A DNA stretch of 64,000 bases from Aphelocoma coerulescens (GCF_041296385.1 NC_091013.1:7950001-8014000), one strand, 5' to 3'; counted from the first letter of the stretch, positions 22,401 to 35,374 are shown. Numbers and translations: made by a program. The notes: generated by a model not told the origin, from the letters alone.

Positions 22401-24240
22401 AGGCTGGGTGCCCATGCTCACACCATGCACAGCCTGGAAGCAGCTGAGGCAGTGGTTCACCAGGCACCCCAGCCCTGCCGGCAGCGTTTGCTCCATCAGG
22501 CACTGACAGCGAGCTCTGGGAGGTTCCTCTTTCTGAGCTATATTAAGGCACACACAACGGCTCGAGAGTGGGGTGAGAGGACAGCAAGGAGTTGTGAAAG
22601 AGCAGCACGCTGGAGCCTGTGAGTAACTGAGGCCTTTTGGCAGTGTTTCAGAAAATGGGGTGGTCCAGTTAGGGAGTTCAGGAAATTGTCTGAGTTAGAT
22701 TAAACATTTTCTAAAACCTTCTGGGTGCTTGAGAGCTGACTTGAAAGTTGGCAAAGTTAAATAAAACAAAAGTTAACACATTCCCCTCAAATTATTTTGT
22801 TACAGGTCTAGTATAAAATCAGACTATTTTTCATTACTTTCAACATCCCCTTCCATCTGAAGGCAGGAGTATCTGCACAGTAAAATGCTGGGATGCTTGC
22901 ACAGCCATGCAGGGGGCCACATGTGACACATTAGAGCTTTAGAACACATTCCAAAAGCCATAAAACATGTAACCTTTAGGCTGAAAACCGGGTTTCTCTC
23001 TAGTTGAAGACTGGGTGTAAAAGAGTCTCTGTGGGTCTGAGGCGCAGTGGAGCCTTCCTTCAGCACCAAGCCCCTGGGGTGCCCAGCAGCAGAGAGCCTG
23101 CTCTGGACATGCTGCTTGTTCTCCAGTAGCTGCACTTTGTCCCTCAGGAGACAAGACTGCCACGGTTTGGGCAAGAGAAGCATCACCTCTCACATCAGCC
23201 CTGCACAACAGCAACCATAGAAGCAACAGTGGGGTTTCTCTCTGGAGAGGATGGGAAATGCATGGTGCCTGAGCAAAACAAGAGCTCCTCTGCCCTCATG
23301 CCCTCTGAGAAGACTGAACTTCAAGCTGTGTGTCTCCCCTTCCCTTCAGAGAGCAAGTGGTGTTCGAGCTGCCTGAGGTGAAGGATTTCCACTGCTCATG
23401 CAGGCTCTGTGCAGCCAGGAGCTGCAGAGCAAGCCCACACCCTGCCCCTATCCACCTCCCTGGTGGAAACAGAGCCCCTGATTCAAAAACCCCACCAGCT
23501 TGGGAAACTACTTGCTCCTGTCTCTTGGGAAAAGTTTCTACTTGTGGAATCGGAAGTGGTATCAGGCACAGAGCAGATGTTGGCGGCTTCCTCGCTCCAT
23601 GGAAATAAGGAAGTAGGAAGCCCATTTAGACAAACAGTTCCACATAAATCTTAGCCTGATGTTTCTTGCCTGTACGATCTCTGCAAAGGGTAAATTGAAC
23701 TCTGCTTCATTGATGAAGCCCAGTGCTATTAGTTATATCTGTCTTTACTGCAGAGCTGCTTTAGGTGAGAAAAGAAAAGCAGTATGGCCCCAGGAGAGAG
23801 AAAGAAATCAGAACATAAATGCAGGTATCAAAGCAGAAAAATGCAGAGAGTGGTATTAGCCCAGGGTATGTTAGAGAAGAAAACAAACTCTTATCACAGC
23901 AAGAGCAGAGGAAGCCATCCCACTGAAGGGAGGAGACAAGGAGGACAGCCGACATCCTGCGGAGAGGGAATCTAAGGTCTGGGGGAGGGAGAGCACAACC
24001 CCAAAGGCATGGCATCGGGAAGGGATGCGGCTCTTAAAGACACAGCTTCCCTGAACGCCTCTGCTGACGGGCAGCCAGGGCGAGGCAGCCAACGAGCAGT
24101 TCCCAGGCAGTCGGGGAGGCTCAGGGCAGCGGTGTGAGTGCCCGCATTTCCAAATTATGTGGTTTACAGGCTCCTTGCCATCCACAAAGTCCCAGGAGAA
24201 AGTGAGAGCCTAAACACCCACCTGGAATCCGGTCAGATGA
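16416..24240. other. Intergenic, no gene seen
   Basis: This is a moderately G/C-rich stretch with many overlapping short frames on both strands and none with recognisable domains. It includes a purine-rich run at 19526-19572, a small CpG-enriched patch near 19018-19120, a single near-CTCF motif at 20452-20464 and an AT-rich patch at 20160-20225. Confidence 0.6.
19526..19572 (+). repeat. Purine-rich tract
   Basis: About 47 bases are almost pure A/G (GGAGGAGGATGAGGATGAAG and similar), with an imperfect GAGGAT/GATGAA periodicity. It translates as a Glu/Asp run in one frame, which explains the acidic look of the frame crossing it. It has triplex-forming composition, but no function is implied. 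Confidence 0.6.
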
Positions 24241-27200
24241 AAATGAATTATTAAAAGAAGCGAAGATTTATTGCCTTTAAAAATTCATTAACAGGACAAG
24301 GAGAACAACTTTCTGCAGGAGCAAGGTTGGGAGGCAGCAGCGAGAAACAGAGTTTTGCCTTTGAAGGTGACCATCTCCAGGGAGGAGCTGGTGGCTGGTC
24401 TCTGACCAAGGGGTGAGAAAGGGGTCAAAAGCACCCACCTAGTGCCCAGTCCTTTTTGGCAGATGTTGAATATCCAGAGGACGATGCAGGGGGACCAAGC
24501 AGAAACAGTAAGGACACTTCCCCTTTCAGTGTACGAACCTCACACTTAAGTGATGGGCACCTTGGCTAAACCCTCTGAGAGCCACAGAAGCCTGTTTGCT
24601 CTGCTTTTGGAAGAGGCAGTCACCAATCTGCCCTTGGGCACTGGATTTCCAAGATATCACTTTTTTTATAGCCAGGAATCAAGAAGTGATTCCTGCTCTG
24701 ACCTCTAGCAGAGGATGAGTGACGCTGCGGAGATGAGAAAAGGAGGAATGATCCAGGGGAGGATTCCCAGCAGTGAGTCAGAGGGGAAAGAGACTGAGGT
24801 GGAACTGGTAAAAATAGTTCAGGCAACAGGGACAAGTCCTAAAAGAAAAGAGTCTTTGTCCAAAGAGGATAAAATAAAATCAGAAAGGGCTGGAGCAGCA
24901 CCACAGAGATAGAGTCGAAACTGAAAACCAGGAAGAAAAGGCAGGAGGGAAACACAGAGAGGTTCCTCTCAATCCTTGTGGTCCTATTTTAACACCATTG
25001 TAACATTTTGTAACATTGCAACACAAAAATTAAGATTTTTAACACCAGGTCTTATTGGAGGGCTTGCTATTTCTAGCCATCTGCCAGGGCTGTCTGCACT
25101 GACAGGTGGGGGTGAAGACACTTTCCCTCATGGCTTCAGCTTCCAATTGTGTTCTTTATGTCCAAAGGGTTGTACTTGAGGCAGAACAGCTAAAGGAAGA
25201 CCCTGTTTGTCCACTTCTGGTTTTAGTCACACCCTGGTAAGTATTTCCTGGTGAGTCTACCTCATGTACCTCATGGAGCTGGTAAGGAGTAAAAATTCCT
25301 CCTGGCACTCCTACCCACTGAAATGCCACTTGACAGAAACTACTCCACCAGTTTGGATTCCATCCCTCAGTGCCCAAACCTATGGAAATGAATGTAGTCA
25401 TTTGTCTTGTCACTTCCCTTCTTCTCCAGGGGTTCTGTCACACAAGCAAATTACAATTACAATGAAAGGGACCAAACCTAGCACGCTCTTGGACTTCCCA
25501 CAGGTCCCTCCCTGCTCTTCACCTGCTGTCCATCTCTGGCCATCCACTTCTGTGGGCCCTGCTCTGCCTACCTCATGGACTTTCTTTTGAGCTTTTATTT
25601 TTCCTGCCTGTGGTTGAACGTCCTTTCACGCACATAAGATTTAATTTGTGTACGTAACAGTGACGTCGGCCTCACCAATGTTCTCTATGCAACAGAAGCA
25701 ATTTGCTCATGTTGATTTACTTTTTAGATCTCCTTACATAAGATGTGAGCTCTTGCTCATTTCTATTGAAACACACAACGACTACTACAGCTCAGAGCTG
25801 TGACCCAGTCCAGAGGAAGACGTCTTGAAGCTCTGACAAAAGTGCAAGGGAAGTCCTCCTCTGATCCCTGAGGTGTGGTAACTTTTATGTATGGATGGCC
25901 TTTTTTAACCACACTAAGACACTTATTTGCAGAGGACCTGGCCTGATGATAGAGGCTCCGTATTTGCAAACAAACAAACCTGTCAAGATAAAAACGAAGT
26001 TCTGCTTTAAAGTGTGTTTTGCTGGAAACAATACCGAACCCAAGTCCAGCCATTATATTCAAAAGACAAGCAAACTCTCTCCCCAAATCCCATATCTTGG
26101 AAAGTCCATTATCTCAGCAACAGAGACTATCAGGGACCAAGCTTTTTGCCAGAGCTGTCCTCTTAGAGCTAAGTCACATGGTGTCTGCATCAGGCTGTTT
26201 TGTAGGTGGGGGAATACCACTGTTCTGTACTGGCAAAGGCTTCTACGTGGAATGCAGATGTAGCAGCAAAGCTGGCTGGATAAAACTACAAAAACAGCCC
26301 TGCCAAGGAGCAAAGCAAGTGGCTTCAGCAGCCCCCAAGCTAACTGTGCCTGGTTAGCTTGATGTGAGTGTGCCTGCATGAGGCAGGATCATAAGTGGCA
26401 TGGCTGTGGTGGCAGACACACCTGGTACACAGCCACCTACATTACCAGAGCTCTCCTGTGTTATATTCTTCCTTGCCACGGTGTGTACAAATACCTACCC
26501 ATAAAGTAAGATAAAATAACAAACTCTGTGGTGACTCCTGCACACCTGATGTGAGAAGAGAAAATGGGATTTTGCTGCATTAAAAAAAAATAGGACAAGA
26601 TGCTAACTCATCGATATTTTTATTATGCTAGTTAACCTACCTCAAACAGGTACACAACAAGGCCAAGCAATTGTGGAGTGTGTTTGAGCTGAGAAAGAAA
26701 AAGGGGAAAAAAAGGAAAAAGTTCTCTAAAGGAAAGTTCAGATACATTTCAAAGCTCTACAGCTCTAAAAACACCAAAGGAGTTTTATCAAACTTCCCAG
26801 CAAAACTTTCCTCTGAGAGGAAATAGGGCAAGTGAGATTTCAAAGAGAGACATCTGAGATGATGACTGAAAAAACCTCCAACCCTGAGCCTCCTGAATGT
26901 GCATTTGTCCTGAGCTGTACGTAGCATGGCTACTGTCAGGCTGTAATTAAGACAAGAATATGCACTAAGCTCATTGACTAAAGTTCTGGATTAATCTTGG
27001 CTATAGTTGAGACCTTAGAGTCACCTGAAGGAGCTGAGTTATCACAAAGCACTGATTCACCCACCCTTAAAAAGAGTGCAGCCTTTAAAAAAAAATTATT
27101 ATTTAATTTATCTTCTAATTAACAGCAGGTAGTGAATAGGAAAGTGTTTATCCTCCCCCCCACCTCAGCTCACTACCCTGCTGTGTTATGACAGATGGAA

Positions 27201-27910
27201 TGTTAATTAACGTGACCTGGCATAGAATATTTAATTCAAGACAGAGTATCATGGAAACATCTGACTGCCTCAGGGCTGGTCACCTACCAGGTACACCCTG
27301 GAAAACCCTTCTGTGCACTGTCCCATGGGCACCCATGGCTTTTAGCTGAGCTAACACAAAGAAAGGTGAAAGACTGTGCCCACATTGGGTTTCTGAGGGC
27401 TCTGGAGGGGCTGGAGCTGTATGCTGAGAGGAAGGGGTTCCTCAGGAAGGAGAGGTTTGTGAAGCTGCCTCAGGACAATCAATCCCCAGGTGACCTTTCC
27501 ATTCAACAGCCAGGCACCTCTGCAGTGGGAATGCTGTGTCCCTGCCCCATGACCGGTGTGCTTGGCCTCCTCTCCCTCCTTGCAAGCGCAGCACTCCTCC
27601 TCCTTCACCAGGTGTTTCACTAACCCCGCTCACTCCCCAGTGTGCCCAGTACACCCAGTGTGCCCAGCCACAGCCAGCCTGGAGCCAGAGGTCAGGACTC
27701 CAGCTGGCCTCACCAGCTGCCAGGGGACATGACCCGAGCACTGCCCTGCCCATGCAGAGCGTCCCTCCCAGACAGGCTGTCCCCCAGCACATGCCTGAGG
27801 TCTCCTCCGACAGAAGCTGCAGGGAGTATTTAAAGAGAAACCACATGGAGCATGACTTTACAAATCCTCAGACTAAAGCCAACACATCCATGTGGTTGCA
27901 GAGTAATGCA

Positions 27911-27929
27911 ACAAACAAACAAACAAACA
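27911..27929 (+). repeat. (CAAA)n microsatellite
   Basis: This is four to five perfect copies of the tetranucleotide ACAA/CAAA within otherwise non-repetitive sequence. It is too short to be informative. Confidence 0.9.
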
Positions 27930-28576
27930 GTCAGTGGAGGCTTTTTAAAGGTCTGTGTTGCTATAGAAGGACTTGAGAGGGGATATGACTGAAAACTTGA
28001 CATGAAGAAAAGCACCTGACTCCACTATTCTCAGTCAGTCGGCTCCAGCCCAGTGAAGGCAAGGAGGAGGCAAGTGCTGAATTAACAGGTTATCATGTTA
28101 TTTTTGTAGTAATTGGTATGAGGTTATAAACATGAGTAATAGAAGAAACTTGTTGCCTAGGCCTGATTTGGGCACCAGGACAGCAGCTGCTTGGAGACTG
28201 AGGGGTGCTGAGCCCCTCTGTGTCCTCAACATTTGAGCTCAGTGGGAGCTGTGTGCACACAACACCCTGGAAGCCACACAGTTTTTACACCAGTGTCAAA
28301 ATGTGAGTGCCTCAAAGTGAGATGCTGAGTCTGAGCAACTCGGCTGTGATTTTCAAATTGAGGGTGTTCCTTTAAAACAGTGCTGTTCCCTTGCAAATAC
28401 AGGAAGGTCCTGATATGGCGAAGAATCCTTGCCAAGCCGCCCCCAGCCCTGTAAGTGAAAGATTGAACTTTCTGTTATCTTTGAAAATACTAATTTAACA
28501 GAGGAGTTGCCAGATGCTATCTCTTCAGAGATTTGGGACAGTGATTTCTAATAACTTTAACAAATATCAGCAGTAT

Positions 28577-28596
28577 CGTGCACGCGCGCACATGCA
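28577..28596. repeat. Alternating pyrimidine-purine run (Z-DNA type)
   Basis: The 20 bases CGTGCACGCGCGCACATGCA alternate pyrimidine and purine without a break and carry five CpGs in a CpG-poor neighbourhood. Such runs can adopt Z-DNA under negative supercoiling. Confidence 0.7.
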
Positions 28597-30269
28597 AACA
28601 CGTCTCGAAATGTAGGAATCAAAAAGCTTCTCTAGCTGCAAAAAACTACATATTGTTATTGCCAGGAGCAGCCTTCCTGACCATGGATATCTAAAAGACA
28701 GAGTGGTCTTTGGGTACTATTTAGTTCCAAAGGGGCTATAAAAGGCAGATGGTCTCATTAGAAACAATTTATGCATATATATTTCTAGGAGTTGTACACT
28801 GCCAGAATAGGTTTAGCTCTTTCACCATACCGAGGAAAATATCACCACTTGCAAATGTTTCCAGTTTGCAAAATAATGACCTATCCAAAGTAGCTAAGCA
28901 ACTAATTACTCAAATACTAGAAGGTTATATGCCAATATTATCACATTGTTGGTCTCCTGGGCAAACAACTTCACATTCCTCAAACTGCCATACAGTGTCA
29001 TTAGATTGTGCAGGAGAGTCCTTTCTGAATAGTACAGCAACAGCAGCCCCAATGCCCCTGTGCTTATGCCATCATTTCAACTATTATTTCCAATCTCCAA
29101 GTCAAATCACTTATTAATTAGAGAGGCAACTCTAGCAAACCCAATTACCTGCAGGCAGTTTCTTCCCAGATGTGAAGCCCTTCTTGGAGATGGACCCTGA
29201 TGACAGTTGCTGGGGAGTGTTTGTGATTTTTCTCTCCAACATATCAATTTTCCACTCAGCTCTGGCAATACTTTTCCTGGCCCCTGCCTGTGACGTGTCT
29301 GCTGGATGCATTCCCCCCTCAAGCTCCAGATCCTGGAGAGCTCAACCCATACAGCCTCAGGATGTGTAGAGACAGCCATGCACAGGCATGTGTGCTTCTA
29401 AGGCCTGTACTCAATGTCTTTGAATGTTTCTTGGGGGTAGAGCAGGCAGAGCACAAAGAAAGCAATGATGAATGGTGCAGAGAAGTGGGGTTGGCTCAGG
29501 AAATTGCAAAAGACAGCAGTTCGAAGACTAGGTTTCTGGATTCACTTAAAACAAATAAATACTTTTGATGATGGATTTTTCACCAAAAAGGCAGAGAGAA
29601 GATCTGTTTTGGAAGGGGAGGTGAGACAGTCCATGTACACAAGTGTTGGAAGATTGGATGTGGTGCTTATAGCCCAGCCTGTGGTGTGTCTCATGTCACA
29701 TGTAGGGTGGCAAATATTGGGTCTGTCCTTTGGAATAGCTGAGGAACTAATAAATGCTTGGGACTGTATAAAAGGGGTTGCATATGGGATATGAGGAAGC
29801 AGAATGGGGATTAGGAAGATGTACCTGTTTTCTTAGATACCCTTCTCCTCATGTTGTACCTTCAGGATGGCTGAGTTCCAGTTCAGACACTCCCTTGGGA
29901 GACAGTCACTGGCACTAATTATGCCCATACAAAACAGAAGTGTGCTTGAGACATGAAACTATAGAAAAATCTGTGTCAGCATGAGCAGTTGCAAATCATG
30001 GTCTAGTTTCCTGAAAATAGCCTTGCCTTTGTCAGGCACTTGCGTGGAACCCATCCCCGCAGCATCCCACAGCCTCAGTTTGTAGAGTAGCTCTGCACCA
30101 CCCCAAAACTGTAACAAAACATTTTGCCATCACTTTCTCTTCCAAACTCATTCCCAGTCACCTTCTGCTTACCCTGCTGCTGTGGGCCAGCAGATTCCCT
30201 TGTAAAGAAGCTGGGATTACCCAGCTGACGCCATGTGCCTTCATTCTTCTCACCTTGCCCTGAGAGACA

Positions 30270-30425
30270 GGGTGATGCTATTTTGCAGTCTGTGAACTCA
30301 AGCACAGAGGCTAGTGGCCATATTCGAGGATATTTACACCTCAGTGTCACATGGAAAATCTGCAGCAAGCAGAGACTCAAATCCATATCTCCTAAATCCA
30401 AGGTTAGTAGATTAATCATTTCCTT
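30270..30425 (+). mobile_element. MIR-like SINE relic
   Basis: Pieces follow the MIR core in order: CTATTTTGCAGTCTGTGAAC, CAAGCACAGAGGCTAGTG, then GTCACATGGAAAATCTGCAG and GACTCAAATCCATATCTCCT. This corresponds to the 'bring down to zero, compare, discard' order of the MIR body as I remember it. Divergence is high, as expected for an ancient insertion. An alignment is needed to confirm the family. Confidence 0.5.
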
Positions 30426-33400
30426 CCAGCCATCTGTCCAACAGCAAAGTATTGCTGAATTTGTATTGGATTTCTCCAGGAGGAATTAACCACTGACACA
30501 CTTCTACCTTACAGGTGATACAAAACCACGAAAAATAAGGGAAAAAAAAAGAAGAGAGTAATTACATCATAAATATGTATAGCTTAAACCCTTGGCTTAA
30601 CCTGAGCTCTCCAGGACTGATCCTCGGTTTGCTGCAAGTTATATTTGCTAATAGAAAACAAAACCTATGGCACCATTGAAAATAAGTAATTAACTTAGAA
30701 AAAAGTTACTTTCACCAAACAATAAAGGAAAATACAGGAAAAAAGGGATATAAGTTGAAGCTCGATCTCCCATGTGTTAATGAATCAGCCCACCAGATTT
30801 CTGTGAGCTGTACAGCACCACTGAGCAGGGCAGCATGGAGCACCCAGTGTATCTTTATGTCCTGGTTCATGCTCCCACCCATGTGAGGTGATCCCCATAG
30901 CAACCTGCTGCCACGGCAATACAGAGCCTCGAAAGGTCAGCCGGGAAAACAACAACAGTATTTCACAAAATCTCTAAAACAAATACTATTTTATTTCAGT
31001 GACATGGAAATTAAACACACTCTAAATTCTACCAGACCAAGGATGTTCAGGCCTGCTTTCTAAGTGTGGCAGGGAAAGCTCCCCAGCCTTTCTGTACTGC
31101 GGGGAATCCACCTGACAGATACAACCCGCAAGTGAAATTTCTGATAAAAAAAAGAAATGGGCAGAGCATAACTGAGTCCTTCTTGCTGCAGTCTATCTTT
31201 TACAGCCCATCAGACCTGGTAATACAATCATGCAGAAGACCTTCACCCACAGTTCTGCAAAGCAGATGCTACTTATCCACAGGAAGGCCAGCAAAAATGC
31301 AACCTGCAACCATACCGATCCTTCCTTACACTGAGCACATGAAGGGAGAGAAAAAAATCCTTACTTAAAATTGGGAAACCATCTAAGTAGCGTTTATTCC
31401 AACAGCTATAAACCAGTGCCATTTACAGAAAGTTCATACCTCTTTTATCAGTTGTGCCAAGGGGCCTTTTTGGCTATTAATGGACCATCAGTCACCTCAG
31501 CTCAGATATCTGAATGACTGGGAGGGGCAGGTGTGGGCACCAGCAGGTGGGGAACACAAACTTCCAACCTTTCATTCACAGAAGAAACCTCTCCTGGCAT
31601 CTTTGACCCACGACCAGCCATTTGTATTCCCACAGAACTGCCCTCTCCTTCAGAACTGTCCTCTGCTGCTGTGACTGGTTGGGGTAGGGAAAGCCAGGAA
31701 TGAAGAGCTACGGGAAGACCAGCACAGCATCTCTTGGTGTCTCCTACCCCAGGTAGCAAACCAGATGTAAGCACCTAAGGGGAGAGTTTCTGAAAGCCAG
31801 TGTGTTTAGCTCTGGGAAAGTGAATGCTCTGTAGGGAGAGATCATGGTTCCTGATGCCCTAGAGATGGAAAGATTCACACACCTATCTATTTTACACTGG
31901 AGGGTTATCTCCAGAAAGGTGTCCTTTCCTTATTCTTTCTGCTCCTGTCAGATCTGTCTCTGTTAAATCAACATTACCGACTTAGGACATGAGATAAAGC
32001 CAGAGGCAGGGGCAGCCAAATCAGGTTAGGACAGTGCAAAATTAGGACTCATCTAGAAAAAAAAAAGGACTATGAAGAAAAAGAAAGGAAACCCTGTGCA
32101 TTGCATTGCTTTGAGCTTGAGCACAGGGTATTCCAGGTGAGGATTCTTTGCCTTTTATTCAGCCTTTGTATTCTACCTGGGTGTGCAGGGGCTGTGAAAG
32201 CTCCAAACCCAGAATCTGAGCACTCCCCTGGTTAGGACATCATAGCAGGACACCGTAGCCCAAGTTGCTCTTCTTTTCTTCTCCTCCACCCCCAGGCCCA
32301 CGAGTAGTCTGGGACTGAGGAGTTTCTGCAAGGTGCCTGGGGATGAAAACCCCATTTATATTGGAGGAACTGACTTTTATCAGAGGGCTGCACAATTCCT
32401 TACTGTGGCCTGCTATCAGAAGGACACATATCCCTCTTTGTCCCCCCCTTCACTTCAACTCTGTGCCCTTTACTGCCATTCCCAAAGTCAGAGAAGAGAA
32501 TTTTGGCCCAAGCCTTTACAGAAGATAAAGTCTAAATGTCAGGTGTCTCCCTAGGCAAGCAGCAAACATTCCTTTCACCACAGAGCACTAGAGGATGAAA
32601 AATTAAATCCAAAAGAAAGCATGAACCATCCATATATCACTCCCTACGTTTCACAGTACTTACCTCTTACCAGTGCAACAATCATCCTGTGTTCAACCCG
32701 AGAAACAGTCAAAACACTAAAACATTTAAAATGCCATAAACCAGGTCAAGGGAAGCAACCTTGATCACAGCAGGTTACTTTTAAGGAAGTGACCCGACCT
32801 TGTGACAATGGAAAGGGCATAAAAATGGGGTGAAATCTCACCAAAGGCACTACCTATGTCCAGAAACTGGTGATGGAAGCCAGGGAAAACCAAGGCAGAG
32901 CTGATTATGTCACCAGTATGACAGAGAGAAAAAACCTGTTGTTTGGTTTTTTTTCCTGGTGTCCAAAGTGCAGGAAGGCATAAAGCAGCCCACTGCAGTG
33001 TTAAACACGAGAAGAGATTTTGAAAGTAAAATCATGGGGTATGGCAGAGGGAGACAACAGAACAGCTCTGTCTAATGCCATCATCTCTATTATTTACAGG
33101 TTGTTGTGTCTTCTCACTTAGGATATATTCTGTTTGGTGCAAGGGTCAGTCCATGATCTATTTTCATACACCATCAGACACAGCAGCACAAAAATAGAAA
33201 TAAATATTACAATTTAAAAAAATAATCTGTTTAATATAAGTGGACAAATGAGTAAGCTGAATAAAGCCCTAAGCAGTCCCAGTCCTCATTCCCAGCAGAC
33301 TCCATCTACTTCTAATGATGAACTAAGGGATCTGTTCCTTGGTTTGGCAACCACAATGTAACTTGCCTTGCCAGCAGACCACTGTTACTTGGATAACATG

Positions 33401-34439
33401 AAAATCCATATGGGATGTGTGGATATATTTGTGTTGCTTGAATTGCACAGAGAGTTTGGGAAGCTGCTCCTGTGGAAGCATAGGGGTTATATTTGGGATG
33501 CTTGTAGAAGAATGCTCTGTCTGTAAAGTGTGCAGGTATAGAGCGAGGTGGGGAGTGCTTGGGAGAGATGCAGCACAGCCCTGGAGCCAGCACTTGTGTG
33601 TTTGCACATGCAGAGCCAGACTAGCACAGAGATATATGTGATTCAGAACATTTGCTTCTGCCATAGGGTTTGTCCATTATAGCAGTGTTGGAGAACTGCC
33701 TGGATGATAAATGTCAGTGGGGCACAGGCAAGTGGTGAGTACAGATGAAGACCTTGTGACGTTGTGGGTAACGGAGCTGGCGTCTGACTGAGGTGGATGC
33801 AGTTGCAAATGTGGTAACAGCATTTCCTAAAAGGCAGCACACTGGCTCGTGACTGGGCTTTAAGGTCTCCCTCCACTGATGGTCTGATCACACCGCCTTG
33901 CTGCCTTTCCACTCAGTCTCCAGCCTGTAAAAGATCAATGATTTGTACCTCTGTAGTTCTGGATCTACAGGTGTGTGCACGCTTCAGGTGTCAGTGGTTG
34001 CATTTGGGAGCGAAGGGGTCTGTCTGTGCAGGGTGTGGAGAAGTCTGGTATGCACAGGAGGCCGAAAGAGAGGGAGCAGAGGGAAGCCTCTGCATGGTGT
34101 GAGGGGCTGTCTCTGGCAGCGTGTAGCTGAAGGGCATGTCTTGTCTGTATTCTGGCAAGGCTTGCAGAGGCTGGCCCTCATGTAAAGGGTTGTCTGAGCC
34201 CTCTCTGCAAAGGAAGGAGGGCAGATGGGAGGTTGCCGAGGGGCTGTGGATGAGGGGAAAATTGTGTTTGGCTGCTGGGCCATATGGGCAGGTGGGTTGT
34301 GCCTGACTGTGTGTGTGGGTGTCAGCAGCAGGGCAGGCACTTGGGAAGTGCTGACTCTGGAGGTGATGGTGGGGGCTGGCTGGAGAGGGGCTGTGCAGAA
34401 GTAGGGGCTCTGGGGAGCAGAAGGTCGTGGGGGACTGTG
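30426..34439. other. Intergenic, no gene seen
   Basis: Mostly AT-rich to neutral sequence with no recognisable coding frame. An AT-rich patch is at about 33180-33260. G/T-rich sequence begins at about 33960 and leads into the G-rich block that follows. Confidence 0.6.
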
Positions 34440-34489
34440 TGAGCCTCAGAAGAGCAGCACTGCCAGGGTGAGCAGTGCCACAGGCACGG

Positions 34490-34630
34490 AACTGGGGGCA
34501 GGGCAGTGTGGGCAGGGCGTGGGCAGCCTGGGCAGGGTGGGCAGTGGGGCAGCGTGGGCAGGGTGGGCAGTGGGGCAGCGTGGCACAGGCAGGCCAGGCA
34601 GGGTGTGGGCTGCAGAGGCAGGGTGCAGGC
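34490..34630 (+). repeat. G-rich minisatellite with two tandem G-quadruplex motifs
   Basis: A 26-bp unit is repeated at 34528-34553 and 34554-34579, with shorter GGGCAG-based variants on both sides. Each unit contains GGGCAGGGTGGGCAGTGGGG (34530-34549 and 34556-34575), a canonical four-tract G-quadruplex motif. The opposite strand is C-rich. Confidence 0.85.
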
Positions 34631-34830
34631 AGGTCCCACGGCCGTGCTCAGGCAGCAGAGGTGGCAGCAGGAGGTCGGGCAGCGAGCCTGCCGCCCGAGC
34701 CTGCCGCCCGCCCTGGCTCTGCAGGCACCCGGAGCTGCGTGGGCAGGGTCGGGCCGCCCGCAGGGACACTGCCCTGCCCCGGGAGCTGCTGTGCGGCTCA
34801 GCCCTGTTTGGAGAGGCGCCCTGCCAAGGA
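34630..34830. promoter_or_regulatory. CpG-dense block, candidate CpG island / promoter
   Basis: I count about 16 CpGs in about 190 bases, with very high G+C, in an otherwise CpG-poor interval. It includes a 13-bp direct duplication GAGCCTGCCGCCC at 34684 and 34697. It adjoins the G-quadruplex minisatellite. Overlapping open frames of up to 180 codons on both strands cross this block and are explained by low stop-codon density in G/C-rich DNA. It could be an unmethylated promoter of an unannotated RNA, or a G/C-rich minisatellite only. Confidence 0.4.
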
Positions 34831-34999
34831 AGGGTGGCCGTGCTGTGTGCCACGCATCACTGTAATACTTGGCAGTGCTCTAATTGCCACCTTTGGAGGC
34901 TGTGTCCCATCTCTGGCAGGAGTGTCGGAGACTTGGCAAGCCAAGGAGAGTACTCGCTGTCATGCAGCTTAGCAATACAGCCCTCACCTCTTTCATGTT

Positions 35000-35156
35000 G
35001 TGTGCATTAATCCTCATAGGCATTCCCATCAAGAGCTGTTCCCCTCTCATAAAGGGGAACTGGGAGCTTGAAAAGATTGAATGATCTGTTCAAACTATTG
35101 GGCAGAGCTGAGAAAGGAACCTAAATCTTCGAGGGCCTCCTGCTGTGCTTTAACCA
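35000..35156 (+). mobile_element. MIR-like SINE relic
   Basis: The order CATTAATCCTCATAGG, then CCTCTCATAAAGGGGAACTG, GAATGATCTGTTCAAA, GGGCAGAGCTGAGAAAGGAA and TGCTGTGCTTTAACCA follows the MIR body from the 'cattatcctcacaa' region to the 'gtgctttaacca' end. The match is gapped but runs collinearly over about 150 bases. This is the clearest of the MIR-like copies here. Confidence 0.65.
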
Positions 35157-35374
35157 TAAAAGGAATCCATCCTTTCCTGGTATGCTTGTGCAATGCATTG
35201 TTTTAAAATGGTGTCCTTACGAGGTTGTACAGATGTTGCTGGGGGTTGCATTAGACCTCTAGAGCAATCTCTGATGGGGAAGATGTGGAGAAAAGACAGA
35301 ATGCAACTTGGGTCTCCGAGTCTCGATGTGTTTGCAGAAGCATGGAGTGGAATCATATAAATGCTCCAAATGCT
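35157..35374. other. Spacer between two MIR-like relics
   Basis: Non-repetitive sequence of average composition. Nothing is recognised. Confidence 0.6.

Larger units (their letters stand above)
24241..30269. other. Intergenic, no gene seen
   Basis: No supported gene. The stretch has AT-rich patches at 24240-24300 and 27070-27240 with homeobox-type cores (TTCTAATTAAC, GTTAATTAACG), a short (CAAA) microsatellite at 27911-27929, a Z-DNA-type run at 28577-28596, and two TATAAAAG octamers at 28737 and 29767 that are expected by chance. Confidence 0.6.

Noticed and set aside
28737..28744. TATAAAAG (also at 29767) as promoters
   Set aside because: A given 8-mer is expected about twice on two strands of 64 kb. 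No CpG enrichment, initiator or downstream gene accompanies either. The 122-codon frame at 28749 would start upstream of the predicted start site.
34468..35010. Frames of 119-180 codons in all + frames over the G-rich block
   Set aside because: All three frames are open because G/C-rich minisatellite sequence lacks stops. The products are Gly/Ala/Arg/Trp-rich low-complexity translations.
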